64,000 bases of DNA from contig NZ_LT575483.1 in the NCBI RefSeq assembly GCF_900086705.1, forward strand, positions 1,755,534 to 1,819,533, written 5' to 3'. The notes beneath the pieces were generated by a model that was not told the origin of the DNA, searched no databases, and saw only the letters and a list, made by a program, of their open reading frames with translations. Position numbers and translations under genes: made by a program. Positions 15,923 to 25,088 of this stretch are shown in pieces. The stretch comes from Massilibacillus massiliensis. GTDB taxonomy: Bacteria > Bacillota > Negativicutes > FLKF01. Every line of letters begins with the position of its first letter. The first letter of the stretch is position 1.

Positions 15923-16900
15923 TTATTTATTCCAACGCGGATGTTCATACGCTTTAGGATTGCAAACTTTCGGCCAGCGCTGTCCGTTCATCACAGCAAT
16001 TACGCCTTCTGCCGCCATTGTTGCCACTCCGGATGCCGCTTCTTTTGTCTGTCCCGCCATATGAGGGGACACAATAATGTTTTCATATTGAAATAATGGA
16101 TCTTCTGCAGTTACCGGTTCAGTTGTAAATACATCTGTCGCCGCCGCATGAATTTGATTTTCTTCCAGTGCTTTTGCCAATGCTTTCTCATCTACAATGC
16201 CGCCGCGCGCGCAGTTAATCAAAATCGCATTTGATTTCATTAATTTCAATTCGGCTTCACTAATTAGATTTTTCGTTTTTGGTGTTAAAGGTACATGCAG
16301 TGAAATAACATCCGCCACTTTTAAGACTGCATTGATGTCAGTTTCATGCTGATAGCCTTTCTCCGTAATGACTTCTGGTTTCACAAACGGATCATATACT
16401 ACAACTTTCATTCCAATACTGGATGACATCTGCGCTAAAATGCTGCCGATATTTCCATATCCAATGAGTCCCAAGGTTTTTCCATATAACTCAAAGGCTT
16501 TATAGCTGCTTCTTATGTTAAAATTGCCTTTGCGAAGTTCTTTATCACTATGCAGCATATCTTTCGCCGCAGCGAACATAAAGGCAAATGCATGTTCTGC
16601 AACGGAACGCGTATTTGCACCTGGTGCAATAACGACAGGAATACCAAGCTCTGTTGCCGCTTCAACATCAACATCATCTACGCCAACGCCAGGGCGTCCA
16701 ATGACCTTCAAATTTTTTGCCGCCAGCATCGTTTCTCTATCAATTGAACCGATACGGATAATCAGTCCTTCTGCATCCAATAATTCCGGCAGCATTGCTT
16801 TTGGATCACCATTATTCGTAATTGCCACTTTTACATTGGCTTTTTCTAAAACAGCCATGCCATCATCATGTAATCTATGCGATATAACAACTTTTTTCAT
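15923..16900 (-). CDS. D-isomer-specific 2-hydroxyacid dehydrogenase
   Basis: 325 residues, NAD-dependent, with GLIGYGNIGSILA for cofactor binding, the Arg in NCARGGIVDEKA, and the catalytic His in VSPHMAGQT. The short C-terminus lacks ACT domains. It lies between the DapA-like aldolase and the Fe-alcohol dehydrogenase in the acid-sugar operon and probably acts on a 2-keto or 2-hydroxy acid intermediate there. AAAGGAG precedes the ATG. It is one of four members of this family in the window. Confidence 0.88.
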   Translation of the reverse strand: MKKVVISHRLHDDGMAVLEKANVKVAITNNGDPKAMLPELLDAEGLIIRIGSIDRETMLAAKNLKVIGRPGVGVDDVDVEAATELGIPVVIAPGANTRSVAEHAFAFMFAAAKDMLHSDKELRKGNFNIRSSYKAFELYGKTLGLIGYGNIGSILAQMSSSIGMKVVVYDPFVKPEVITEKGYQHETDINAVLKVADVISLHVPLTPKTKNLISEAELKLMKSNAILINCARGGIVDEKALAKALEENQIHAAATDVFTTEPVTAEDPLFQYENIIVSPHMAGQTKEAASGVATMAAEGVIAVMNGQRWPKVCNPKAYEHPRWNK

Positions 16901-17022
16901 TTAGCGTGCTCCTTTGCTTAAATTTAAGTTTTGAGCCAAAAGCATAGAGTTTATCGCATCCGCTATACAAAGAATGTACAAACTCCATGCCGTGCTCTCT
17001 ATAAAAAACTAGGGGTAGTATT

Positions 17023-17898
17023 TTATTTATATAATTTGAAAACTTCTTTCAATGCCGCGTCGATTTCAGGTTTAGCACAATTCGATGGTTCGCGTGCCGG
17101 GCCAACAGGATAGCCAAGTAAATTAACGGCACGTTTTACAACGGAATTCGGATTGCCCATTTGCATTACATTGCGGAATGGTCTGATTTTCTTTTGTGCT
17201 TCGTTTGCTTCAGCAATTTTTCCTTCTGACCATAATTTATAAATACTGACCATAAGTTCAGGGAATACATTGGAACAACCAGAAATTGCGCCACTGCCAC
17301 CTGCCATTAAAGTCCAAAGAATCAAAGAGTCACTGCCTGCAAGAACGCTTAAGCGCTCATCGGTATTTTCAATATATTTTAATGTGTTGTCAAAGTTTCC
17401 GCTGCTGTCTTTGATCCCAATGATATTTTTATATTTCGCTAATTTTGCTACTGTTTTATAGTCGATGTTATTGCCGGTTCTCGCCGGAATATTATAAAGC
17501 AGAATCGGTAAATCAACAGCTTCAGCTACTGCACTGTAATGACGATAAAGATCGTCTTGTGATATTCCAACGAAATATGGAGAAATGACGGATAATACAT
17601 CCACGCCTAAATCTTTGGCAATTTTGGATAATTCAATCGTTTCTTTCGTCGTAACACAACCGGTACCTGCATATACAGGAACTCTGCCATTTACTTCGTC
17701 TACTGCCACTTTGATGATTTCAATTTTTTCTTCTTTGGAGAAAGCATAAAACTCTCCGTTTGTGCCTAATGGGAAAATACCGCTGATTCCAGCGTTAATC
17801 AAACGATTGATCTGCACGCGATATTCTTTTTCGTTGAATTTTTCATCCTCTGTTAAAGTCGTTAGAATAGGTGTAATAATTCCTTGTGGTTTAAACAT
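17023..17898 (-). CDS. DapA/NAL-superfamily aldolase
   Basis: A 291-residue class I lyase of the dihydrodipicolinate synthase / N-acetylneuraminate lyase superfamily. It forms or splits C-C bonds with pyruvate through a lysine Schiff base. The catalytic Lys lies in IIGIKDSSGNF, the Tyr in LLYNIPARTG, and the pyruvate-binding loop is PLGTNGEFY (canonical GTTGE altered to GTNGE, seen in sugar-acid aldolases). The operon context (DUF1537 kinase, PdxA2, 2-hydroxyacid dehydrogenase) points to sugar-acid cleavage and not lysine synthesis. Confidence 0.88.
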   Translation of the reverse strand: MFKPQGIITPILTTLTEDEKFNEKEYRVQINRLINAGISGIFPLGTNGEFYAFSKEEKIEIIKVAVDEVNGRVPVYAGTGCVTTKETIELSKIAKDLGVDVLSVISPYFVGISQDDLYRHYSAVAEAVDLPILLYNIPARTGNNIDYKTVAKLAKYKNIIGIKDSSGNFDNTLKYIENTDERLSVLAGSDSLILWTLMAGGSGAISGCSNVFPELMVSIYKLWSEGKIAEANEAQKKIRPFRNVMQMGNPNSVVKRAVNLLGYPVGPAREPSNCAKPEIDAALKEVFKLYK

Positions 17899-17931
17899 AT
17901 TGCATCATCCCTTCATATTGTATAATAAATT

Positions 17932-18942
17932 TTATTTATTCAAAAGATCAGCAAATTTAACAGTTGCCATCTGTGCACCCAAAACTAAAGATTCCGTCAT
18001 GCTTGTGCTGCTTGCAATTCCCTGTCCTGCAACCGGGAAGGCTGTCCCATGGTCAACAGAAGTACGAATACAAGGCAACCCCACAGTTACATTGACGCCG
18101 GAATCAAAGCCCAATACTTTAATTGGAATATGGCCTTGATCATGGTACATCACGACGACAATATCAAATTCTTTTTTGATCGCCGCACGATAAAATACCG
18201 TATCCGGTGGTACAGGTCCTGTGACATCAAGTCCTTCTTTTTGCGCAGCTTCTACTGCCGGCAGAATTTCCTCTTGATCTTCTGTGCCAAATAATCCGCT
18301 TTCGCCTGAATGCGGATTAAGTCCTGCAACAGCAATGCGAGGTTTTTCTATTCCCATCATTCTTACTGTTTCATCGGCCAAATGAATGACTTTTAAAACG
18401 CGTTCTTTTTTCACTAAGTCACAGGCTTTTCTGAGTGGGACATGGGTCGATACATGAATTACCTTTAACGCTTCACTGGATAACATCATGGAATAATCTT
18501 TCTGTCCTGACAATGCACCCAAAATTTCGGTATGTCCGGGATAATGATTACCGCCAAGATTTAACGCTTCTTTATTAAGAGGTGCTGTTACAATTGCATG
18601 AATCTCATGTTTCAAGGCGTAACCAACTGCTTTTTCAATATATTCGTAAGCAGCTTTACCGGCTCTTGCATCTACCTTTGCAAATGGCAAATCTGCCGGC
18701 AGGTTATCTAAATCGATGATATCAATTGTTCCATAGGTGTTGCCGCCAACGCCCGGATGTTCAATCACATTGCAGGTTACATCTGCTCCAACAATTTTGA
18801 CTGCCCGTTCCATAATTTTTTTATCTCCAAATACAACCGGTCTGCCAATCTCATAGATTTTTTTATCGGTTAAGGCTTTTACGATAATCTCCGGGCCAAC
18901 CCCTGCTGCATCTCCCATTGTAATTCCTAAAATCGGTTTCAT
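17932..18942 (-). CDS. pdxA2: PdxA2-type four-carbon acid-sugar phosphate dehydrogenase
   Basis: A 336-residue NAD- and metal-dependent oxidative decarboxylase of the PdxA family. Signature segments are GITMGDAAGVGPEII, the metal site HYPGHTEIL and YHDQGHIPIKVLGF. Next to a DUF1537 kinase, PdxA homologues (PdxA2) are known to oxidise and decarboxylate D-threonate or D-erythronate 4-phosphate to dihydroxyacetone phosphate; the vitamin B6 role is less likely here. It starts 20 bases after the kinase stop with a strong GGAGG site. The exact C4 acid is inferred. Confidence 0.85.
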   Translation of the reverse strand: MKPILGITMGDAAGVGPEIIVKALTDKKIYEIGRPVVFGDKKIMERAVKIVGADVTCNVIEHPGVGGNTYGTIDIIDLDNLPADLPFAKVDARAGKAAYEYIEKAVGYALKHEIHAIVTAPLNKEALNLGGNHYPGHTEILGALSGQKDYSMMLSSEALKVIHVSTHVPLRKACDLVKKERVLKVIHLADETVRMMGIEKPRIAVAGLNPHSGESGLFGTEDQEEILPAVEAAQKEGLDVTGPVPPDTVFYRAAIKKEFDIVVVMYHDQGHIPIKVLGFDSGVNVTVGLPCIRTSVDHGTAFPVAGQGIASSTSMTESLVLGAQMATVKFADLLNK

Positions 18943-18962
18943 TTACGTTCCTCCTTTGATGA

Positions 18963-20264
18963 TCAACTTTTGTTTATTGGCAATTTTCTGATTGTTTGTA
19001 CTGCTTGTACAAAACTCTGTTTGGTTCCAAACGCACCAGCTTTCGTCACAACCTGAAGCCCGTCGCAGAATCCGCCTACCAGTTTTCCCAGCGGTATACC
19101 CAGTTCCACTTCTGCGACCACTTCGATCGCTTCTGCTTTCAGTGCTCTGCAAACATGTACTGCTGTATCTCCGCCCGTTAAGACCATACCTGCCAATTCT
19201 TGATCTGCCAGTGCGGCAACAATTTCACCTAACGCGACAGCAATCTGTTCACTTACGCTCTCGCCGCTCATGCCTTTTTGTTTGCCTGCTTCGATTGCAA
19301 GTCTTACATCCTTATCATCAAGTGCACTGGCAATCAATACATCCTTCTTTTCCTGCAGCAATTGTTTTGCTTCTTGGATACATCGATTGATTTCAATCTT
19401 TTTTTGCATGACCAGACGCTGTACATTCATTTTTACCAAATCCATGTGCTCTAACTTTAGCGCCTGATCAATCTGCCCTTGTGTCGTTTTACTTACACTG
19501 CCGGCAATGATCAGAATGGAGCCCTCTGCAGCATATGATGTTTGCTGCATTTTCTTTTCCCATTGATAAAAATCGGGCAAACACTCTGCTAAAGCTGCCG
19601 ATCCTACGAGCAAAACTTCTTTGGAAAAACTCGTTGCTGCAACAATATCCGCTAAATGGCTGTCTTTGGTACTATCAAATACAATCCAGCTCTGGCCTTT
19701 GTCAATACACTGCTTAACGGCCTTTTCAATTTCCTCTGCACCTTTTTCAATGATCGGCAGAGTTACCAGCCCAATATTTTTATTCGGTGTCTGCTTTTTC
19801 AGCAAATCAATGATACGTGATTCCTTGACCGGACTTTTCGGGGCATAGGCAAATTCAGTCCGTTCTATCGGTATGCCATCAACTAGATGAACTCCAGCAA
19901 CTGTTATTCTCTTATTGCGGGGAAACGCTGGCGCAATTACTGTAATTTCCGGTTGAAATACATCTGTAATCGCCTCAATCTCAGCACCCAGATTTCCTCT
20001 TAATGTAGAGTCTACTTTTTTATAGATATGCGTAACGCCACTCTTTTGCAGAGCTCTACATAAAGTCTGCACTTTATCATAAGCATCCGATGATGCAACA
20101 TCTCTGCTATCTGTATCAAAAACAATGACTTCCGCAGTTTCTTTGCTTACATTTGTTTGATCGAAATTAATTCTTACACATGCGCTAATATGATGTTTTG
20201 CAAACTGCACCGCTGTATCATTAGCACCTGTAATATCATCTGCTATCACCGCTAGCTTTATCAT
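18963..20264 (-). CDS. Four-carbon acid-sugar kinase (DUF1537, OtnK/DtnK family)
   Basis: A 433-residue ATP-dependent kinase that phosphorylates D-threonate, D-erythronate, 3-oxo-tetronates or related acids at O4. The N-terminal domain begins with the family motif LAVIADDITGANDTAVQF and has KKVDSTLRGNLGAEIEA; the C-terminal nucleotide-binding domain has LTGGDTAVHVCRAL and GIPLGKLVGGFCDGLQVVTKAGAFG, split over two strands. It is the first gene after the sigma-54 promoter at 20305-20320, so substrate phosphorylation is the committed step of this operon. Confidence 0.92.
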   Translation of the reverse strand: MIKLAVIADDITGANDTAVQFAKHHISACVRINFDQTNVSKETAEVIVFDTDSRDVASSDAYDKVQTLCRALQKSGVTHIYKKVDSTLRGNLGAEIEAITDVFQPEITVIAPAFPRNKRITVAGVHLVDGIPIERTEFAYAPKSPVKESRIIDLLKKQTPNKNIGLVTLPIIEKGAEEIEKAVKQCIDKGQSWIVFDSTKDSHLADIVAATSFSKEVLLVGSAALAECLPDFYQWEKKMQQTSYAAEGSILIIAGSVSKTTQGQIDQALKLEHMDLVKMNVQRLVMQKKIEINRCIQEAKQLLQEKKDVLIASALDDKDVRLAIEAGKQKGMSGESVSEQIAVALGEIVAALADQELAGMVLTGGDTAVHVCRALKAEAIEVVAEVELGIPLGKLVGGFCDGLQVVTKAGAFGTKQSFVQAVQTIRKLPINKS

Positions 20265-20304
20265 TTATCTCACCTTCTTTTCCAACCGCTTGCCCAATTA
20301 ATAA

Positions 20305-20320
20305 TGCAAGCAGCGTGCCA
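20305..20320 (-). promoter_or_regulatory. Sigma-54 (-24/-12) promoter of the acid-sugar operon
   Basis: The minus strand reads TGGCACGCTGCTTGCA, an exact match to TGGCACG-N4-TTGCA, 41 bases before the kinase ATG. The adjacent regulator at 20425-22299 carries a complete sigma-54 activation domain, so it is the probable activator. Confidence 0.92.
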
Positions 20321-20368
20321 ACCTCTTTTTTGCACGAATATACTAAATTTTTTATCTTTTCAAACAAA

Positions 20369-20414
20369 AAAGTGTTGCAATTTACAATATTTTTAATGTA
20401 AATTGCAACACTTT
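20369..20414 (-). terminator. 18-bp perfect dyad: terminator of the regulator gene, possible activator site
   Basis: AAAGTGTTGCAATTTACA (20369-20386) and its exact complement (20397-20414) flank a 10-base loop. On the minus strand TTTTTTGTTTG follows, so it can terminate the regulator gene that stops at 20425. The dyad also lies about 50-95 bases upstream of the sigma-54 promoter, where an enhancer-binding protein would be expected, and its TTGCAA-type half-sites suit a dimer. It may do both jobs. Confidence 0.75.
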
Positions 20415-20424
20415 ATCTTATTTA

Positions 20425-22299
20425 TTATTTTGCATTTAATTTCCGCCACAACGTTGTTCGATGTATCCCCAATCTCGCAGCCGCACGGCTATAATTGAAG
20501 TTTTCCTCTGCCAGAACACGCATTAAAGTATGTTTTTCTAAATTTGCTAAATTATCCTTCTGTTCATCAATTTGCTTAACTTCAACCAGCTGCCCCTCTT
20601 CATCCCGCGCTTCCATAATATCTTGTTTCGTAATAGCCGGACCATCGCTGAGCAGCATGACACGCTCTATCGTATTGGCAAGCTGTCTGATATTGCCCGG
20701 CCAAGCACAGGTTTTCAGATATTCCCTTGCTTCCAAATCAATCCCTGTAATCTTCTCATTCATGCTTTGCATCTGATACACCATTCTTTTTGCAAGTAAC
20801 GGAATATCCTCTACGCGTTCTTCTAAGGTCGGCATATGAATTCTCAAAATATTTAAGCGATAATAAAGATCCTGACGAAATTGTTTATCTTCCACCATCT
20901 TGGCTAAATTTTGATTCGTTGCCGCTACAATACGAACGTCGACAGGAATTACACTATCGCCGCCTAGATGCATCACCGCCTTTTCCTGCAAAACTCTGAG
21001 CAGCCTTGATTGCAGTGACATTGGCATTTCACCGATTTCATCCAGAAAAAGTGTTCCGCCATGTGCAAGCTCAAACAATCCCTGTCTGCCGCCTCGTTTC
21101 GCACCAGTAAATGCACCTTCTGCATAGCCAAACAATTCGCTCTCCAGTAAATTCTCCGGTAATGCTGCACAGTTAACCGCTACAAACGGTCCACCAGAAC
21201 GCGTGCTGATATTATGAATGCTTTGTACCAACATTTCCTTACCTGTTCCGGATTCACCCGTAATTAAAATCGTCGATTGCGTTAGGGCATATTTCGTCGC
21301 TTTACGTTTCATCGTCATACACGCCGTTGAAGCCCCAATGATATCTTCCATCTTAATACGTGCAATCAACCCTTTTGCATGCAATTTTTTCCGCACATTT
21401 TGTTCTAATTGCTGTAACTGCGATACATTTTGAAAGGTATAAATATTTCCGATTGTTTCATCTCTCACTTTAATATGACGCTCTTTTACAGTCACTGTCT
21501 TATCCCCAATTTTTTGCACATCGTTATCGACGCGCTTTTTCGAAAGCTCCAAATCAGGAATTACGTGTTTGAGTGACTTTCCCATGACTTCCAAATGCGA
21601 TACTTTAAACATTTTTTCTGCCATTGGATTAAAAATCGTAATCTGTGCTGCAGTATCCGTTGCAATAATGCCCTCTGCCGATTGGTCAATTACAGTTCTA
21701 AGCAGTTCTGCTTTTTCTTGTTCCTCCCGGCGAATCTTCGCGATCAACTCAGCTTCTTTCATCGCCTTATAAATCGCCTCGCGTCCGGAGTGAATCAATA
21801 CACAGGATACCCCCAAATTTCTTGCAATTTTAATCGAAATTGCATCTCCGACAATCAATTCTACACCATTTTCAATTGCAGCCGTAATTCTTTCCTTTGC
21901 CTCTGATTCATCCTGCAATGTAATTTCACAAAAGGTAATTCCTAATAACTTAGCTAAATCCTCATAACCATAAATTACATTTTTAAAACCAGCAACGCCA
22001 ACCTTTTCCGGATATTTTCCGTTTTGCATCATTGCTCGTAAAATATCAATGACCGTAACTTGAATCGGTACAATGGGTATATTAACATTCTGTTCAATCA
22101 AGGTAGCCGTCCCACCGCGGCTGACAATCACTTCTACCCCGTCTTCCACTTCCTGCTTTACCATCGCAATACATTCGTGCAAATCACCCTTCACGATTTT
22201 TATTTGATTTGCAGCATCAGCAAATTGTTCTTTTACTACATCTTCTGCAACCTCTACCAAATCTGTAAACGGTGCCACAAACAAAATTCGTGCATCCAT
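20425..22299 (-). CDS. Sigma-54-dependent activator with PrpR-N and PAS domains
   Basis: A 624-residue enhancer-binding protein. Residues 1-180 form a PrpR-type sensory domain, which in propionate regulators binds a small acid. A PAS domain follows at about 195-300, then the AAA+ domain with Walker A GESGTGKE (348-355), the sigma-54 contact loop GAFTGA and the Walker [12 protein letters not shown] Fis-type helix-turn-helix ([17 protein letters not shown]) ends the protein. It is encoded just upstream of, and in the same direction as, the acid-sugar operon with its consensus sigma-54 promoter, so it most likely activates that operon on sensing the acid sugar or a phosphorylated intermediate. 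Confidence 0.93.
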   Translation of the reverse strand: MDARILFVAPFTDLVEVAEDVVKEQFADAANQIKIVKGDLHECIAMVKQEVEDGVEVIVSRGGTATLIEQNVNIPIVPIQVTVIDILRAMMQNGKYPEKVGVAGFKNVIYGYEDLAKLLGITFCEITLQDESEAKERITAAIENGVELIVGDAISIKIARNLGVSCVLIHSGREAIYKAMKEAELIAKIRREEQEKAELLRTVIDQSAEGIIATDTAAQITIFNPMAEKMFKVSHLEVMGKSLKHVIPDLELSKKRVDNDVQKIGDKTVTVKERHIKVRDETIGNIYTFQNVSQLQQLEQNVRKKLHAKGLIARIKMEDIIGASTACMTMKRKATKYALTQSTILITGESGTGKEMLVQSIHNISTRSGGPFVAVNCAALPENLLESELFGYAEGAFTGAKRGGRQGLFELAHGGTLFLDEIGEMPMSLQSRLLRVLQEKAVMHLGGDSVIPVDVRIVAATNQNLAKMVEDKQFRQDLYYRLNILRIHMPTLEERVEDIPLLAKRMVYQMQSMNEKITGIDLEAREYLKTCAWPGNIRQLANTIERVMLLSDGPAITKQDIMEARDEEGQLVEVKQIDEQKDNLANLEKHTLMRVLAEENFNYSRAAARLGIHRTTLWRKLNAK

Positions 22300-22402
22300 A
22301 CGCTCACCCCAATTTTATAAAAAGATATCTGATTCTTATTAAAAATTATTGTACCATAAATACAATGCATTTTATAATCCTGGTAAATTTTTTATTTTAA
22401 AA

Positions 22403-22450
22403 TAGAATGAGCCGACAACCTCTCAAACCAAGATTGCCGGCTCTATTCAC
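22403..22450 (-). terminator. Intrinsic terminator at the left end of the injection-type island
   Basis: On the minus strand AGCCGGCAATCT pairs with AGGTTGTCGGCT (two G-U pairs) and is followed by ATTCTATTTT. It ends the island operon. It is a diverged copy of the terminator at 32056-32104 that lies beyond serA. Confidence 0.75.
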
Positions 22451-22493
22451 AACTTATACTGCAAGCCCAAAACGGTCTATTTTCTTCTACAGC

Positions 22494-22530
22494 ACTGTTG
22501 TTTTTCTGCTTTTAAAATGCAACTTTCTTC
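22494..22530. repeat. Direct repeat, left copy (37 bp, 36 identical)
   Basis: The 37 bases starting ACTGTTGTTTTTCTGCTT recur at 32145-32181 with one mismatch. The terminators 90 bases to their left also correspond, so the duplicated unit is about 140 bp. The two copies bound the VgrG/effector island. Confidence 0.85.
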
Positions 22531-22535
22531 CCATT

Positions 22536-23039
22536 TCATATTGCTTTGATTCTTTCAAACCGAATGCCAACGGGATTTGTTCGCAATATTTTTTCCGCTA
22601 TTTCCAGGTTTACAATTAAAAATGGTTCAAAAACACTCATTATTATAAAAAAATCATAGCCATGCTTTTTTACTTTTTGATGGTCGATCATGATATTTTT
22701 AAAATCAAGCTTTTCACATTTGCATGTGTCAGCAATAAAGTCAATCTCTTTGAGCGCAAATAACCAATATATCATTTGCTGCGTCTTTGAAGGATCAATG
22801 ATTGCTACCCGTTTGAAAATCGTGTTGGGATTGGACTCCTCTAAGATTTTTTTTATTTTATCGGACACCATTCGCCTTGGAAATTCAAAGAAATCTAGGT
22901 AATACTGGTTCGGCTCGTTCACACGAGCAATGTTTACCTCACCTAAATCGCATACCTTTTTGTATCGCTCCAGACCATAAGGGCGGGCTGTATTTAAGAT
23001 ATTAGTTTCTGCGCATAACAAGAAATATTCTGTATCCAT
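22536..23039 (-). CDS. Imm11-like (DUF1629-like) protein, possible immunity protein
   Basis: A 167-residue soluble protein and the last gene of the island. The end (PFLIVNLEIAEKILRTNPVGIRFERI) resembles the C-terminal pattern of Imm11/DUF1629 immunity proteins, which close with a hydrophobic strand, a helix and GxxF; the resemblance is moderate. I start at MDTEYFLLCAE, four bases after the pentapeptide gene stop; a reading from 23063 would overlap that gene. A decayed paralogue of its C-terminal end lies at 24812-24912, showing that the gene has been duplicated and shuffled within the island. Function is inferred from resemblance and location. Confidence 0.65.
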   Translation of the reverse strand: MDTEYFLLCAETNILNTARPYGLERYKKVCDLGEVNIARVNEPNQYYLDFFEFPRRMVSDKIKKILEESNPNTIFKRVAIIDPSKTQQMIYWLFALKEIDFIADTCKCEKLDFKNIMIDHQKVKKHGYDFFIIMSVFEPFLIVNLEIAEKILRTNPVGIRFERIKAI

Positions 23040-23043
23040 ATTT

Positions 23044-24234
23044 TCACTCTTCGACCCAATCAATTTCAGCTATTTGTTCTGGCGTAAGCTGTAAGCTGGT
23101 ACGATCCTTTTCTAAAAAAATTGCTCCATCGAGCAAGCATCCGGTAAAAATAGTATTATGAAAAATCGCTTTGCGAAAATCGCCAAAACGCAAATCCGCC
23201 TCGGTAAAGTTTGTTTGTGTAAGATCGCTTCTATAAAAAGATACTCCAAGAAACGAAGGAATACCGTCACTTTCTATTTCAGCATCTTCTTGTGTACAGC
23301 CCTTTAGCATTTGCGGTATGTTTAGTATATCAAGCCCTAACCTTCTACCACCTTTTACACCGGAAAAATTTGCTTGTGCCAAGCTGCTATCTCTAAAGTC
23401 CGCATCAAAAATATTGCTGTTGCTAAAGTCACTGCCAACACAGTTACTCTCTTTCATTCGTGTATTAACATACATGCCGCCGCTCATTTTGCTGCCCTTA
23501 AAATTGCCGCCACTCACATCACTGCAGCTAAAGTTAATATTCGCATATTCACGATCCGTTACATTTATATTTTTCAATGTTTGGAAACATTGACACGGCT
23601 TTCTTTTAAGCCGATTTTTCATGTTAGGAATGACCTGTGATGGACCACTGTCCATGTATATCGGTTTATATGTATCTAAAAATTCACCCACATGGATGCT
23701 AAAGGGGAAACATTTTTCAATAGCCTGAAATTCTGGGATATTCGTCAAGTCATACCATCGCAAAACATTATACATAAGTTGTCTAATATAAACGAAAAAG
23801 TTCTCTATGTACGTTTGTTTGATACCTGCTAGATCGTGTCCGATTAAATTGAATAAATATTTTTTCCGCTCCGGCTCCAAGGTTTCAATTATTTCACTAA
23901 GGTAATGTGCGGCCCAGGTAATATCATAAGTTTGATACTCTGTTTCCCATTCCCAACGGCCTGCATCGTCAAACACATCCCAGCGGCAAAAGGCATTGCC
24001 TTCATTCAGCGAGGTACGTAATAAGGAAAGGTTAATCGAGTGTATAGGTCTACCTTTTTCCTGCTCTTGTTGACTTACGATGTATTTACAAATCTGCTTA
24101 AAATTCTCAAGAAATGTTTCGCTTAATCGGGTTTTATTTTCTATAAAATAATGATTTGCTTCTTCGATTTTCTCTATCAACATCGGGTTTAAATACCGTT
24201 CGTGAAAATGGGTAAGTGCTTCTGCCCGGTTCAT
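23044..24234 (-). CDS. Pentapeptide-repeat protein of the injection-type island
   Basis: A 396-residue protein. The first ~215 residues are a helical domain I do not recognise (NAFCRWDVFDDAGRWEWE, KPCQCFQTL). The rest is a right-handed pentapeptide-repeat helix of A(D/N)LXX type (NINFSCSDVSGGNFKGSKM, SDFSNSNIFDADFRDSSLAQANF, DLTQTNFTEADLRFGDF). No signal peptide is present. Pentapeptide-repeat proteins accompany VgrG and DUF4280 genes in several Firmicutes loci and, as DUF2169 fusions, in type VI secretion, where they are thought to help load effectors. Here an adaptor or a structural role is equally possible. A GGAGG site precedes the ATG. Confidence 0.8.
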   Translation of the reverse strand: MNRAEALTHFHERYLNPMLIEKIEEANHYFIENKTRLSETFLENFKQICKYIVSQQEQEKGRPIHSINLSLLRTSLNEGNAFCRWDVFDDAGRWEWETEYQTYDITWAAHYLSEIIETLEPERKKYLFNLIGHDLAGIKQTYIENFFVYIRQLMYNVLRWYDLTNIPEFQAIEKCFPFSIHVGEFLDTYKPIYMDSGPSQVIPNMKNRLKRKPCQCFQTLKNINVTDREYANINFSCSDVSGGNFKGSKMSGGMYVNTRMKESNCVGSDFSNSNIFDADFRDSSLAQANFSGVKGGRRLGLDILNIPQMLKGCTQEDAEIESDGIPSFLGVSFYRSDLTQTNFTEADLRFGDFRKAIFHNTIFTGCLLDGAIFLEKDRTSLQLTPEQIAEIDWVEE

Positions 24235-24442
24235 TGCAATTTCCTCCTTTAGTTAATTTTTACTCGGGTTCGCGCAGAGTAACTGAATAGTCATAATATA
24301 TACCATGATTCGTCATACTTATATACCTCTCATTACTTTTTCTTCCTTCTTAGGCGTCAAATACTATAAAAATACTATAGGAATTGCTGGAAAGCCCAAA
24401 AGCGTAAACTTATTTCAGAAAATCAATAAAACCCTTCTGCGC

Positions 24443-24793
24443 CTATTGCCCATCAGCAACGACTTTGATCACCCCGCCATGCGAACAAACGATAATAGCG
24501 GTACTCAACAATGCCGGAGTACTGCCAAGGCACACGGTCGCTTTCCCTTGCTGCCATTGCATATTTGTACTAGGCACACACGGCGGAAGCTGGTCCCTAT
24601 TCTTGCACTGCCCCATACAGCCGATACAAGCTAATGATTGATTATCTTGTATCGTCAATACCTTTTTACCGTTAATCGTCGCTTTATGGCTATAAGGCAG
24701 GTGCAGTTTTCCTACCGAAGTTCCGGCACTGCATTGGATCGTCGCTCCATCTACTACATATTTCTCCCCTTGCCCATTTGCTACACTGCTCAT
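24443..24793 (-). CDS. DUF4280 (PAAR-like) spike-tip protein
   Basis: A 116-residue protein. DUF4280 is a PAAR-like fold that caps VgrG-type spikes and can carry toxins. The sequence has the typical opening YVVDGATIQCSAGTSVGKLHLP, the central cysteines CIGCMGQCKN and a closing CSHGGVIKVVADGQ, with histidine and cysteines that could bind the tip metal. I start at MSSVANGQGEKY because AGGAGG lies 6 bases upstream. It has no C-terminal toxin extension, so effectors would be separate proteins such as the amidases in this island. Confidence 0.88.
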   Translation of the reverse strand: MSSVANGQGEKYVVDGATIQCSAGTSVGKLHLPYSHKATINGKKVLTIQDNQSLACIGCMGQCKNRDQLPPCVPSTNMQWQQGKATVCLGSTPALLSTAIIVCSHGGVIKVVADGQ

Positions 24794-24811
24794 ATGGTTC
24801 CTCCTTGCCAT

Positions 24812-24912
24812 CTTACATATTTGATTCTTTTAAGCCTGCTACCGACGGGGTTTATACGCAATATTTTTCCATTATCTCCAGATTTAAAACTAAACACGAT
24901 TCATAAAGTGCA
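24812..24912 (-). pseudogene. Decayed fragment of the Imm11-like gene
   Basis: Read leftward, one frame gives YESCLVLNLEIMEK and, after a one-base shift, ILRINPVGSRLKRIKYV. These match FEPFLIVNLEIAEKILRTNPVGIRFERI at the end of the gene at 22536-23039. The single-base deletion in an A-run breaks the frame. It lies just upstream of the DUF4280 gene and directly follows the truncated amidase, so it marks a recombination joint. Confidence 0.75.
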
Positions 24913-24927
24913 GCACAACCAAATAGC

Positions 24928-25065
24928 TCAGCCGTGTGTTTCACTTTTTAATGCCTGGATTTTTTCTATCAACATCTGGTTTCTGGTGCAATCCTTTTCA
25001 AACTCGTATTCTCCATCCCAATTCCTTAACGCATAGTTTACCGCTAAGTTCCAGTTAAATATCAT
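24928..25065 (-). pseudogene. Truncated Amidase_6-type hydrolase (N-terminal fragment)
   Basis: The 45-residue reading starts MIFNWNLAVNYALRNWDGEYEFEKDCT, matching the first 27 residues of the amidases at 25927 and 27484, then runs into unrelated sequence (RNQMLIEKIQALKSETHG) and stops. The catalytic Cys is kept, but the rest of the domain and the peptidoglycan-binding region are lost. It is the third hydrolase of the tandem array, while its upstream membrane-anchored partner (25089-25820) is intact. Confidence 0.82.
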
Positions 25066-25088
25066 TTTTTTCCCTACTTGCTTTAGTT

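Noticed and set aside
15653-16096. 147-residue open frame opposite the Fe-alcohol dehydrogenase and hydroxyacid dehydrogenase
   Set aside because: Spans two real genes on the other strand and their gap; no ribosome site or homology pattern.
22300-22535. Possible attachment site of a phage
   Set aside because: Repeats flank the island, but there is no tRNA, integrase or phage structural gene beyond the VgrG-like spike.
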